64,000 bases of DNA, taken from positions 124,001 to 188,000 of the forward strand of contig NZ_JAGGKV010000010.1 of NCBI RefSeq assembly GCF_017874035.1, read 5' to 3'. Below are positions 42,042 to 49,801 of the stretch, one piece after another. Origin of the DNA: Paenibacillus aceris (GTDB lineage: Bacteria > Bacillota > Bacilli > Paenibacillales > NBRC-103111). How positions within the stretch are numbered: the first letter of the stretch is position 1; each line of letters starts with the position of its first letter. The notes below the pieces were generated by a model that saw nothing but the letters and a program-made list of their open reading frames with translations, was not told the DNA's origin and did no database searches. The position numbers were made by a program, and so were the translations under genes.

Positions 42042-43217
42042 TTAATTCCGGTCTACGGAGACGGTCGTTGAGGCAAAAAACTTTGCCACCGCAAAGGAGG
42101 CGGCACCAAGCACGGTCGAACGGTCGCTCAACTGGGAGAACTCCACGTTCAGCAGCTTGCGCGGATGCGGCAGGGAACGCTTCTCCAACAGGTTCAACAG
42201 CGGCTTCATCAGCCATTTCTCGGCACCGGCCAACCGGCCTCCGAGAATGATGAACTCGGGATTATAGCCGTTGATGATGTTGACGACGCCCACACCGAGG
42301 TAATACCCCAGCCGCTCGAAAAGGGCGATCACCGTTTTGTCTCCGGCTTCCGCTTTGATTAACAGCGTATCAAGCTGAGCAGGTTCACCCAGCTCCTGGC
42401 GGGCTTGCTCCAGCAGCGCATGCTCGGATGCATACAGTTCCCAGCAGCCTAAGCTGCCGCAGCGGCACTTCGGTCCGTCATGCTGGATCGAAATGTGTCC
42501 GATCTCTCCGGAGAAGCCAGTCGCGCCACGGTACAGCTCCCCCTTAATGATGATGCCGGCGCCGATCCCGATCCCGATAGAGATATACACCAGGTTCGCC
42601 GTGTCTTTTCCCGCGCCGAACTGCTTCTCTCCAACAGCTCCTGCATTGGCTTCATTATCAATGACGACAGGGATATTAAACGTATCCTCGATATACTTCT
42701 GCAGCGGCACATTCTCCCAACCTAAATTCGGAGCAAACAGCAGATTGCCGTCCTCATCGCATATGCCTGGCACACCGATCCCGATGCCGATGATCCCATA
42801 GACGCTCTCCGGCGCGCTATCGATCAGCTCGCGGATCGTCTTTTTCAAGAGCTGAATGACCGCTTCAACAGACGCATTGTCATGCAGGACCCTTTTTTCG
42901 CTGATCACCTTACCGGTTAAGTCAGTCAAAACTGCGAGAATATCATGAACGCCCAGATCCACACCGATGGCGTATCCCGCCGTCCCATTGAATAGCAGCA
43001 TCATTGGCTTACGTCCGCCGCTAGACTCGCCTGCACCGATTTCATCGACTAGATTGCTTTCGATCAGCTCGTTTACGAGACTGGATACCGTCGCTTTCGT
43101 TAGCCCTGTAATCTCCGCGATCCGTGCGCGGGATATGGGCGAATCCGTGCGAATATGGTGGAGCACGATGGATTTATTTATTTTCTTCACTAAATTCAAG
43201 TCGCCTGTTTGTTTCAT
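42042..43217 (-). CDS. xylR: Xylose-responsive ROK-family repressor XylR
   Basis: 391 residues. A winged HTH (about 15-65, ARIAEITGLTKATVSSLVNE) precedes a ROK domain with the sugar-kinase fold (GVDLGVHDILAVLTDLTGK, IGIGVPGICDEDGN) and the zinc motif GPKCRCGSLGCWE (about 245-257). It is divergent from xylA with an operator between, as in Bacillus. ATG follows GTGGGGG. Xylose binding releases the operator. The ROK part may have lost kinase activity, which is usual. Confidence 0.9.
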   Translation of the reverse strand: MKQTGDLNLVKKINKSIVLHHIRTDSPISRARIAEITGLTKATVSSLVNELIESNLVDEIGAGESSGGRKPMMLLFNGTAGYAIGVDLGVHDILAVLTDLTGKVISEKRVLHDNASVEAVIQLLKKTIRELIDSAPESVYGIIGIGIGVPGICDEDGNLLFAPNLGWENVPLQKYIEDTFNIPVVIDNEANAGAVGEKQFGAGKDTANLVYISIGIGIGAGIIIKGELYRGATGFSGEIGHISIQHDGPKCRCGSLGCWELYASEHALLEQARQELGEPAQLDTLLIKAEAGDKTVIALFERLGYYLGVGVVNIINGYNPEFIILGGRLAGAEKWLMKPLLNLLEKRSLPHPRKLLNVEFSQLSDRSTVLGAASFAVAKFFASTTVSVDRN

Positions 43218-43296
43218 AACTAGCCCCCACGCTCCAATAGCTTCTCTTAAGTAATTGAACTGATTTTAACACGAAAGACTTCCACACGCACTAACT

Positions 43297-43341
43297 AAGT
43301 TTGTTTAATGAATTTACAAACTTTATGAATGATGTTATGAT
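43297..43341 (+). promoter_or_regulatory. XylR operator over the xylA promoter
   Basis: Inverted repeat AAGTTTGT (43297-43304) and ACAAACTT (43316-43323), matching the XylR operator arms (AGTTTGTT/AACAAACT type). The -35 box TTTACA (43313-43318) overlaps the right arm, followed by 17 bp and TATGAT (43336-43341). Confidence 0.85.
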
Positions 43342-43384
43342 GGCTTCATAAGCATTTATTAATCCAATTTTGGAGGCTGAATTT

Positions 43385-44704
43385 ATGAGCTATTTTGAGA
43401 ACATCCAACAAATTAAGTACGAAGGCCGCACATCGACGAACCCGCTGTCTTTTAAATTTTATAACCCTGACCAAGTGATTCTAGGTAAAACAATGCGCGA
43501 ACATATGCGTTTTGCAATCGCTTACTGGCACTCTTTCTCCGCTAATGGCTCCGACCCGTTCGGCAGCGGCACGGCGATTCGCGCTTGGGATCAATACGCC
43601 GGCCTTGAACTTGCTAAAGCACGCGTTGACGCTTGCTTCGAGCTTCTGCACATTCTCGATGTCGACTACTTTGCCTTCCATGACCGCGACATTGCGCCAG
43701 AAGGCAGCACGTTGCAAGAAACGAACCAATACCTTGATGAAATCGTTGCTCTGATCAAAGACAAAATGCAAGCTACCGGCAAAAAATTGTTGTGGAACAC
43801 TGCAAATATGTTCACGAACCCACGTTTCGTGCATGGCGCTGCTACAACGAATAACGCTGACGTTTTTGCTTACGCTGCTGCGCAAGTGAAGAAAGCTTTG
43901 GATCATGCGAAAGAACTTGGCTCTGAAAACTACGTTTTCTGGGGCGGCCGCGAAGGCTATGAAACGCTGCTAAACACCGATCTTGGCCTGGAACTCGACA
44001 ACCTTGCCCGCTTCCTGCACATGGCGGTAGATTATGCCAAAGAAATTGGCTACACAGGTCAATTCCTGATCGAGCCTAAGCCGAAAGAGCCTTCCAAGCA
44101 CCAATACGACTTCGATGCGGCAACAACGCTTTCTTTCTTGCAAAAATACGACCTGCTTCCGTATTTCAAATTAAACCTGGAAGCTAACCATGCTACGCTT
44201 GCTGGTCACACGTTCGAGCACGAGCTTCGTGTTGCCCGCATCAACGGTGTTCTTGGTTCGATCGATGCGAACCAAGGTGACCTGCTGCTCGGCTGGGATA
44301 CCGACGAGTTCCCTACAGACCTGTACTCGACGACACTCGCGATGTACGAAATTCTGCTTAACGAAGGCGGGATCGGCAGCGGCGGCGTGAACTTTGACGC
44401 CAAAGTTCGCCGCACGTCCTTCGAGCCAATTGACGTGGTGTACGCCCACATCGCTGGGATGGACTCCTTTGCACGCGGCTTGCAAGTCGCTGCCAAAATG
44501 ATCGAAGACCGTGTATTCGACAACATTCTCGATACACGCTACGCTTCCTTCAAATCCGGCATCGGCGCGGATATCGTGTCCGGCAAAGCAAACTTCAAAA
44601 CACTTGAAGCTTATGCGCTTGAAAACAGCCACAATATCGTGAACCAATCCGGCCGTTTGGAATTGATTAAGGCTACGGTTAATCAGTACCTGATTAACTC
44701 TTAA
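43385..44704 (+). CDS. xylA: Xylose isomerase
   Basis: 439 residues. It converts D-xylose to D-xylulose. Active-site His in [10 protein letters not shown] (about 100-109), metal ligands in EPKPKEP and [17 protein letters not shown], and [32 protein letters not shown] precedes ATG 43385. A terminator follows at once and there is no xylB next to it, so the xylulokinase gene is elsewhere. Confidence 0.97.
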   Translation: MSYFENIQQIKYEGRTSTNPLSFKFYNPDQVILGKTMREHMRFAIAYWHSFSANGSDPFGSGTAIRAWDQYAGLELAKARVDACFELLHILDVDYFAFHDRDIAPEGSTLQETNQYLDEIVALIKDKMQATGKKLLWNTANMFTNPRFVHGAATTNNADVFAYAAAQVKKALDHAKELGSENYVFWGGREGYETLLNTDLGLELDNLARFLHMAVDYAKEIGYTGQFLIEPKPKEPSKHQYDFDAATTLSFLQKYDLLPYFKLNLEANHATLAGHTFEHELRVARINGVLGSIDANQGDLLLGWDTDEFPTDLYSTTLAMYEILLNEGGIGSGGVNFDAKVRRTSFEPIDVVYAHIAGMDSFARGLQVAAKMIEDRVFDNILDTRYASFKSGIGADIVSGKANFKTLEAYALENSHNIVNQSGRLELIKATVNQYLINS

Positions 44705-44741
44705 TTGTTTGCATGCCCTCCCCGCTAACGGGACATAAAAT

Positions 44742-44787
44742 GAGACTGTCTAGAAGGTCAGCAATGACCTGCTGGACAGTCTTTTTT
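44742..44787 (+). terminator. Terminator of xylA
   Basis: AGACTGTC(TAGA)AGGTCA-GCAA-TGACCT(GCTG)GACAGTCT followed by a T-run. Confidence 0.9.
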
Positions 44788-44853
44788 GTCTGCTCGCAGA
44801 TGGAGCGAATGGGACAGGGGGCGCGGCGGCGCGATCGAGCATTACCGCACTAG

Positions 44854-45342
44854 CTAAACTTCCTGCTGGGAGCCCTCAGCGCCGCTCCGAAAAAACCAAC
44901 GATTAAACAAAAGTGAAAGCAGCAAAGTCGTGAATATGCTGATAAACGTCCAATACCAGCTCCAAGTATGATATTTAATCAGTTGGGTGCGCGTTTCGAG
45001 CAAAATTTCAATCAGAGTAATCGCTGCGGGAAACGACAGCACAAAGAGAAAGCGGGTCCACCCTTTTTTCACCTTCGGATAGTAAATATTCAAATAAACG
45101 GCAATAATCGGGTAGCCGATAAATTCAAACGTCAGGCTGGAATAATTGTAACGAAGCTCTCTTACCGGATATTCCAGCCAGTTGTTTTGCACAACGATAA
45201 GTCCCAGGATCCAGCTCAAAAACTGTTGAAATAGAAAAGCAACCTGCGCTTTACGACGGTTGCGTTTGGGCACAAGGAGCATTCCAATGACGGAAATCGC
45301 CCACACGGCTAAGATAATCATATGGTCTACCTTGACATTCAT
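44854..45342 (-). CDS. CBO0543-type membrane protein, second of a pair
   Basis: About 162 residues with some five membrane helices. Shared with the next gene: a start with DHMIILAVWAISVIGMLLVP, then P-(K/R)-RxR, FLFQQFLSWILGL, and a central E-YPVRE motif. This is the pattern of the CBO0543 family found in spore-formers; function unknown. ATG 45342 is used; the frame extends upstream into the neighbour. Confidence 0.75.
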   Translation of the reverse strand: MNVKVDHMIILAVWAISVIGMLLVPKRNRRKAQVAFLFQQFLSWILGLIVVQNNWLEYPVRELRYNYSSLTFEFIGYPIIAVYLNIYYPKVKKGWTRFLFVLSFPAAITLIEILLETRTQLIKYHTWSWYWTFISIFTTLLLSLLFNRWFFRSGAEGSQQEV

Positions 45343-45352
45343 AACCGTCGTT

Positions 45353-45832
45353 CTACCCTTCCTTCTGTATCTTCCTTTGAAAAAACCATGACGCATATGT
45401 CCTTACCACATTTAAGACAATCCATAAGAGAATCATGTGTAAGAATATATTGAAATGAATATAATGCAGGATTTGCGTGTATCTAGAAATCAATATCAAA
45501 TAGATCCCTGCCAGTAAGACGATCCGAACTTGATAAAAAGTCCTGATCGCAACAGACTTCTGACCTGGATAGTATAGAGCGAACAACGTTGAGATCAACG
45601 GAAAAAAGATATAGTTATTGGTGAAGTTGCTTCCGGAGGCCGAAGGAAATTCGCGGATCGGATTTTCAATGGCCTTCCACTCGACCAACAGCAAACTCAT
45701 GATCCAGGTGATCATTTGGGTGAATAGGAATAATAGCACAGCTTCCCGAGTTCGATGCTTCGGTATCATGACCGGTATGAGAACGATACAAACAACCCAA
45801 ATCACGATCAAAATAACTCGTTCCACTGTCAT
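45353..45832 (-). CDS. CBO0543-type membrane protein, first of a pair
   Basis: About 159 residues, five membrane helices. VERVILIVIWVVCIVLIPVM, then PKHRTREAVLLFLFTQMITW and the NPIREFP motif, parallel to the downstream gene. AAAGGCTGAGAACT precedes ATG 45832. Ends 10 bp before the next gene, so the two form an operon of tandem paralogues. Confidence 0.75.
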   Translation of the reverse strand: MTVERVILIVIWVVCIVLIPVMIPKHRTREAVLLFLFTQMITWIMSLLLVEWKAIENPIREFPSASGSNFTNNYIFFPLISTLFALYYPGQKSVAIRTFYQVRIVLLAGIYLILISRYTQILHYIHFNIFLHMILLWIVLNVVRTYASWFFQRKIQKEG

Positions 45833-45902
45833 AGTTCTCAGCCTTTCTACAAAAAATGTCCTAATTCCCAATATGCCCGAATTGCTTCCATTTATCCCTG
45901 AA

Positions 45903-45935
45903 ATAAGAAAAGAAGAGCCTCAACTTACAGCTCTT
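45903..45935 (-). terminator. Terminator overlapping the end of the YiaAB-like gene
   Basis: Minus strand GAAGAGC-11 bases-GCTCTTC then TTTTC. The 5' arm holds the last codons of the gene. Confidence 0.65.
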
Positions 45936-46377
45936 CAACATTTTTTTCCGCAGGATGCAGCGGTGCATCGTCGTTATTGTCACGAACGGTTTTTTGGAGC
46001 ACAAAAGAAGACATGGTGAGAAATAAGGCGGTTACGGCGTAATACCCTTTTACGGAAAGCAGCTGTTCTAAATTAATAATGCCGATGAACATACCTAGCA
46101 GCGCAAGCGCGAAAGAACTCCAGGCCAAGAAGGTAAAGGCCGATGTATTTCGTTTGCGAGAATCGTAGCCGTCCTCTAAATTATCGCGAATGACCTTTTG
46201 CAAGACAAATGCCGACATCGTTAGGAATAAAGCACACACTGCAAAATAACCTTTTACACTCAGCGATTCTTCTAATGTGTATATACCTATGAACATGGCC
46301 AGGAAAGCGCCGAGAAAAGATGCCCATGCCATAAAAGTAAATGCCGCGGTATTCCGTCTCCGATTATTGAGTATCAT
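45925..46377 (-). CDS. YiaA/YiaB-type inner membrane protein with internal duplication
   Basis: 150 residues in two near-identical halves: RNTAAFTFMAWASFLGAFLA and RNTSAFTFLAWSSFALALLG; each is followed by M-FIGI.(T/N)LE and a second helix LSVKGY(F/Y)AV..LFLTMS, ending VLQK(V/T)(I/V)RDN. YiaAB domains are pairs of membrane helices; function unknown. ATG 46377 follows AGGAGGATTATC. Confidence 0.85.
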   Translation of the reverse strand: MILNNRRRNTAAFTFMAWASFLGAFLAMFIGIYTLEESLSVKGYFAVCALFLTMSAFVLQKVIRDNLEDGYDSRKRNTSAFTFLAWSSFALALLGMFIGIINLEQLLSVKGYYAVTALFLTMSSFVLQKTVRDNNDDAPLHPAEKNVEEL

Positions 46378-46465
46378 CTCTGATAATCCTCCTGTGGCTG
46401 CTGCTGCAACCGTGTAGTATCTAGCTCTTGATACTTATTATAGGAGACGTAAATCATTCTAAATA

Positions 46466-46485
46466 GTACTATTTACCAATAGTAC
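46466..46485. promoter_or_regulatory. Inverted repeat upstream of the YiaAB-like gene
   Basis: GTACTATT-TACC-AATAGTAC, a perfect 8-bp inverted repeat about 90 bp before the start codon. Possible operator; no T-run follows. Confidence 0.35.
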
Positions 46486-46545
46486 CCATCGATCTGCCTA
46501 CGGAAGGAAGCAAGCCGTAAGAGCGTCGAAATGGTGATGGGAACC

Positions 46546-47001
46546 TCAATCGCAAATGGCCACACCTAACGCCATATGATTCCAGAAAGCCGTTTGAATG
46601 TGCTTGGCCTCCTCCTTCGTGCAATTGACGAGGACGACCACTTCCGTTCTCTTGCCTGGGGCTGCCGGTTTCTCGCCTTTCTTCTTTTTATGCAAAATAT
46701 CAATAAGGACCCCGAGCATAAACCCCACAGCTGCGCCAATGAGCCCCCACAGGATAGCCCCGCCTTTTAATACAAAGCCATAAGTAGAGCCAATGACCGT
46801 GAAGGCTGTCGCCAAAGCAGTCCCGGCATCAAATAAACTAATGCCATCCGCCCCGTGGATACTGTCGAACATCGTAGGTTTGCTAGGTCGCTCAATTAAC
46901 GGAACCGCATAAATATTTTCCTTGAGAATACCCGCTTCTTCAATAGCCGTAATTGCCAGCTCCAAATAAATTGAGTGTTCAAATGACGCTATGACATGCA
47001 T
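46546..47001 (-). CDS. Small membrane protein with glycine-rich hairpin, paralogue of the gene at the left edge
   Basis: 151 residues. A soluble N-part (ASFEHSIYLELAITAIEEAG) that looks like a ferredoxin-type fold, a membrane hairpin (about 75-105, GGAILWGLIGAAVGFMLGVL), a Lys-rich loop, then a strand/helix end TEVVVLVNCTKEEAKHIQTA. The N- and C-parts could fold together on the same side. The paralogue at 2-226 keeps the hairpin and tail. GGAGGTTACC precedes ATG. Function unknown. Confidence 0.7.
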   Translation of the reverse strand: MHVIASFEHSIYLELAITAIEEAGILKENIYAVPLIERPSKPTMFDSIHGADGISLFDAGTALATAFTVIGSTYGFVLKGGAILWGLIGAAVGFMLGVLIDILHKKKKGEKPAAPGKRTEVVVLVNCTKEEAKHIQTAFWNHMALGVAICD

Positions 47002-47011
47002 GGTAACCTCC

Positions 47012-47785
47012 TCATTTTCGAAGCAATGATTTAGGAAACGGAAATTGTGGGGGCTGATAGCTTCTTTTCAACATTACAGCCTGTTCGTGATCAAACAACT
47101 TGTTATACTCGACTGTATTGACATAAGCATCATAAACGGCAAACCCATATATGGAAGGCAGAAAAAGAATCCAATGCATATCTAGAACGCTAGCGGCTCT
47201 GGATAAGTCCCAGTATAGGAGATAATGGATTCCCTCAAGTAAATGCGATAAATAGGAAACAACAATCCAGTTCACCAGGACGAAGAAAGCATTAATGATT
47301 CGATGCGTATACAACTGCCCCATCCCCGGCATCAGCAGGGACCAGACGACCGCCAGCCAAGGGGAGCGTTTATCCAGGTAGTTAATCTCCATGCCGGACA
47401 TTTTGAATGATTCGACCGGTGCGTTTTCCCGCCTGGCAAGTAAATATTGATGGTTCAAATCCACAGAGGTGCGATAGCTATCATAGATAGAAAATAAATA
47501 AACAGGAGCGTAGAGAGACATCCAGCGGATGTTGAGCACTTCATTGGCTTTGTCGAATTGAGCGGTAAAGGTGTACACGATAGCTTCATTTAAATGCATT
47601 TGGCTGTTAATCAGCATCTCCCAACCAATGAGCATAAAGCCGCGAAAGTACTTGGATAGCAGCAAATGGCCAAAACCCGGAAAAGCCGCAGACCACCAAG
47701 CAATGATGTATGGATTCCGCAAATGGAGCTGAGTAATGCCTAATAAACTTACGAAAGCAATTTGACGACGTGGTTTCTGTAGCAT
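47012..47785 (-). CDS. Membrane protein with two homologous halves, function unknown
   Basis: About 257 residues. Each half has a PGxG start (FPGFGHLLLSKYFRGFMLIG and MPGMGQLYTHRIINAFFVLV), a hydrophobic helix, then a VLxxxW segment and a (F/Y)xxYDxY ending (SIYDSYRTSVDLN and AVYDAYVNTVEYN). The PG-G-Q/HL motif is like TM2/DUF5683-type helical hairpins. ATG 47785 is 7 bp after AAGGATGC; the frame opens further upstream. 10 bp separate it from the next gene. Confidence 0.7.
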   Translation of the reverse strand: MLQKPRRQIAFVSLLGITQLHLRNPYIIAWWSAAFPGFGHLLLSKYFRGFMLIGWEMLINSQMHLNEAIVYTFTAQFDKANEVLNIRWMSLYAPVYLFSIYDSYRTSVDLNHQYLLARRENAPVESFKMSGMEINYLDKRSPWLAVVWSLLMPGMGQLYTHRIINAFFVLVNWIVVSYLSHLLEGIHYLLYWDLSRAASVLDMHWILFLPSIYGFAVYDAYVNTVEYNKLFDHEQAVMLKRSYQPPQFPFPKSLLRK

Positions 47786-47978
47786 GTGCAGCATCCTTAT
47801 GAAGAATAAGTTTCCAGTTATTCTATTATCTTCGCTGGTGAGTAAGATATGCATTCCTTTGCGACAATTGTTTGCGCATAGACATACACCTATCTGGTTT
47901 GCTTGGAATATGGTAAAGAAAAAGTTAAAGTAGGCTCGGATCCGGTTCCTTGCTTACGAAAGAAAGTGAGGAATCCCC

Positions 47979-49268
47979 ATGCAAATCCACGTTGTCCAGA
48001 GAGGACAGACGTTATATCGCATTTCGCAAACATATGGTGTATCTGTGGATACAATTGCAGCAGCCAACGAAATGACGCCCAGCCAATCACTGGTGATCGG
48101 ACAGGCATTGGTTATTCCAATTGTAGGCTCGTACTATTGGGTGCAACCCGGAGAAAGCCTCTATTCGATCGCTCATAAGCTGGGCCTTGACCTCCACGTG
48201 CTTGCAACTACGAATGGACTCACGTTGTATCACCCACTGCCCGTTGGATTTCGTCTCTATCTCCCGCCAACTCCCCGTACGCAGGCAGAAGTAAATGCCT
48301 ACTTGGAACCACGGGGGAGCGAAGTGTCGCCCGCTTTAATTCAAGCCTCTAGAGAAGCGGCCCCACATCTCACCTATTTAGCTCCCTTCTCCTTCCGCAT
48401 TAAACGGGACGGCACTTTACAGCACCCGCCGCTCGATGATCTCCGAGGAATCGCCTCGCAGCATGGTACCACCTTGATGATGGTTGTAACCAACCTCGAG
48501 AAGGATCAGTTCAGCGCGGAGCTCGGGCATATTATTCTCACAGATGAAACCGTGCAGAACCGCCTGCTCCAAACCATTCTAACGACAGCTAAGGAGCTTG
48601 GCTTCAAGGATATTCACTTCGACATCGAGCATTTATATCCGAGTGATCGCGATGCGTACACCCGCTTCCTGCGGAAAGCGGCTGATCAGATTCATCAGCA
48701 AGGTTACCTGATGTCAACGGCGCTCGCGCCCAAAACAAGCGCAGCCCAAGCCGGTGAATGGTACTCCGCTCACGATTACAAAGCGCATGGTCAAATTGCT
48801 GACTTCGTCGTCATTATGACGTACGAATGGGGCTACAGCGGGGGTCCTCCCATGGCGGTCTCCCCCATCGGTCCCGTACGCAAAGTACTGGAGTATGCGG
48901 TTAGCGAAATGCCGGCTTCCAAAGTGATGATGGGTCAAAATTTGTACGGCTATGACTGGACGCTGCCCTTTGTCAAAGGCGGCCCCTTCGCCAAAGCCGT
49001 CTCCCCGCAAGCTGCGATTGATTTGGCGCGTAAGTACAATGCCCAAATCTTATACGATTACACAGCACAGGCTCCGCACTTCAACTATTGGGATGATGCC
49101 GGCAAGGAGCATACCGTCTGGTTCGAGGATGCCCGCTCCATTCAGGCGAAGTTCCGTCTATTGAAGGAACTTGGCTTACGGGGCATCAGTTACTGGAAGC
49201 TGGGGCTCAAATTTCCTCAGAACTGGCTGCTGCTTGAAGAAAATTTCAAAGTCGTCAAACGTGCTTAA
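47979..49268 (+). CDS. sleL: Spore cortex-lytic N-acetylglucosaminidase, YaaH/SleL type
   Basis: 429 residues. Two LysM domains (about 1-48, HVVQRGQTLYRISQTYGVSV; and about 50-95, YWVQPGESLYSIAHKLGLDL) bind peptidoglycan. The GH18 domain follows (about 110-425), with the catalytic D-x-D-x-E stretch as FDIEHL (about 210) and later VVIMTYEWGYSGG. YaaH/SleL enzymes trim cortex fragments during germination and sit in the spore. This supports a spore-forming host. GTGAGGAATCCCC precedes ATG. Confidence 0.93.
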   Translation: MQIHVVQRGQTLYRISQTYGVSVDTIAAANEMTPSQSLVIGQALVIPIVGSYYWVQPGESLYSIAHKLGLDLHVLATTNGLTLYHPLPVGFRLYLPPTPRTQAEVNAYLEPRGSEVSPALIQASREAAPHLTYLAPFSFRIKRDGTLQHPPLDDLRGIASQHGTTLMMVVTNLEKDQFSAELGHIILTDETVQNRLLQTILTTAKELGFKDIHFDIEHLYPSDRDAYTRFLRKAADQIHQQGYLMSTALAPKTSAAQAGEWYSAHDYKAHGQIADFVVIMTYEWGYSGGPPMAVSPIGPVRKVLEYAVSEMPASKVMMGQNLYGYDWTLPFVKGGPFAKAVSPQAAIDLARKYNAQILYDYTAQAPHFNYWDDAGKEHTVWFEDARSIQAKFRLLKELGLRGISYWKLGLKFPQNWLLLEENFKVVKRA

Positions 49269-49290
49269 GCGGTGGTGCAGTTGGTGCAGT

Positions 49291-49318
49291 TCGGTGAACT
49301 AACACCTTGTAGTTCCCA
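49291..49318. repeat. Short dispersed repeat unit (GGGAACTA family), copy 4
   Basis: CGGTGAACTAACACCTTGTAGTTCCC is one shortened unit in the reverse direction, between the cortex-lytic gene and its terminator. Confidence 0.45.
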
Positions 49319-49330
49319 TGCACGAAACAT

Positions 49331-49375
49331 AAAAAGGATAGAGTGTCAGTGGCTATGACGACTCTATCCTTTTTT
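49331..49375 (+). terminator. Terminator of the cortex-lytic gene
   Basis: AAAGGATAGAGT pairs with ACTCTATCCTTT then a T-run. Confidence 0.9.
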
Positions 49376-49384
49376 GCCGCTTGT

Positions 49385-49675
49385 TTACACACGGAAACGG
49401 TCAACCGCCTGTTGAAGCTGCCCTGCCATATCGGACAAGGTTCTGGAAGAGACTGAAATCTCCTCCATCATGGCGAGTTGTTCCTCATTGGCGGCCGCTG
49501 AATCCTGGCTCGCTGACGCTCCTATATTCGCAGAATCCGTAATTGGCTGTCCGGTGTTAAAATATGTTCTAAAAGCCGATCGTTCATGGTATGGACGTTG
49601 CTCCCTACTTCGTTGATCCAAGTTGTCGGCAAATAATCGCTTGCGTACATTAAAAAGTGAAGCATCATTTATCAT
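49385..49675 (-). pseudogene. C-terminal remnant of a chemoreceptor
   Basis: The last 48 codons read NIGASASQDSAAANEEQLAM and end LQQAVDRFRV, a clear chemoreceptor C-terminus (the ...SAAxxEEQxAxMEEI pattern). The sequence before it (MINDASLFNVRKRL...) does not match and no sensor or membrane part is present, so only the tail survives, perhaps after a deletion. It is a second chemoreceptor remnant in the window. Confidence 0.75.
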
Positions 49676-49801
49676 CCCAAGGTTGAATTTGGGTACATAT
49701 TGTGACAGCTATTCATTTCGTATCTTTCAATACCGATATTAAATAAGTTCCCTATTTTTTATTCACAACTTATTACGGAACGATATCGGAGGGATTAGAT
49801 C

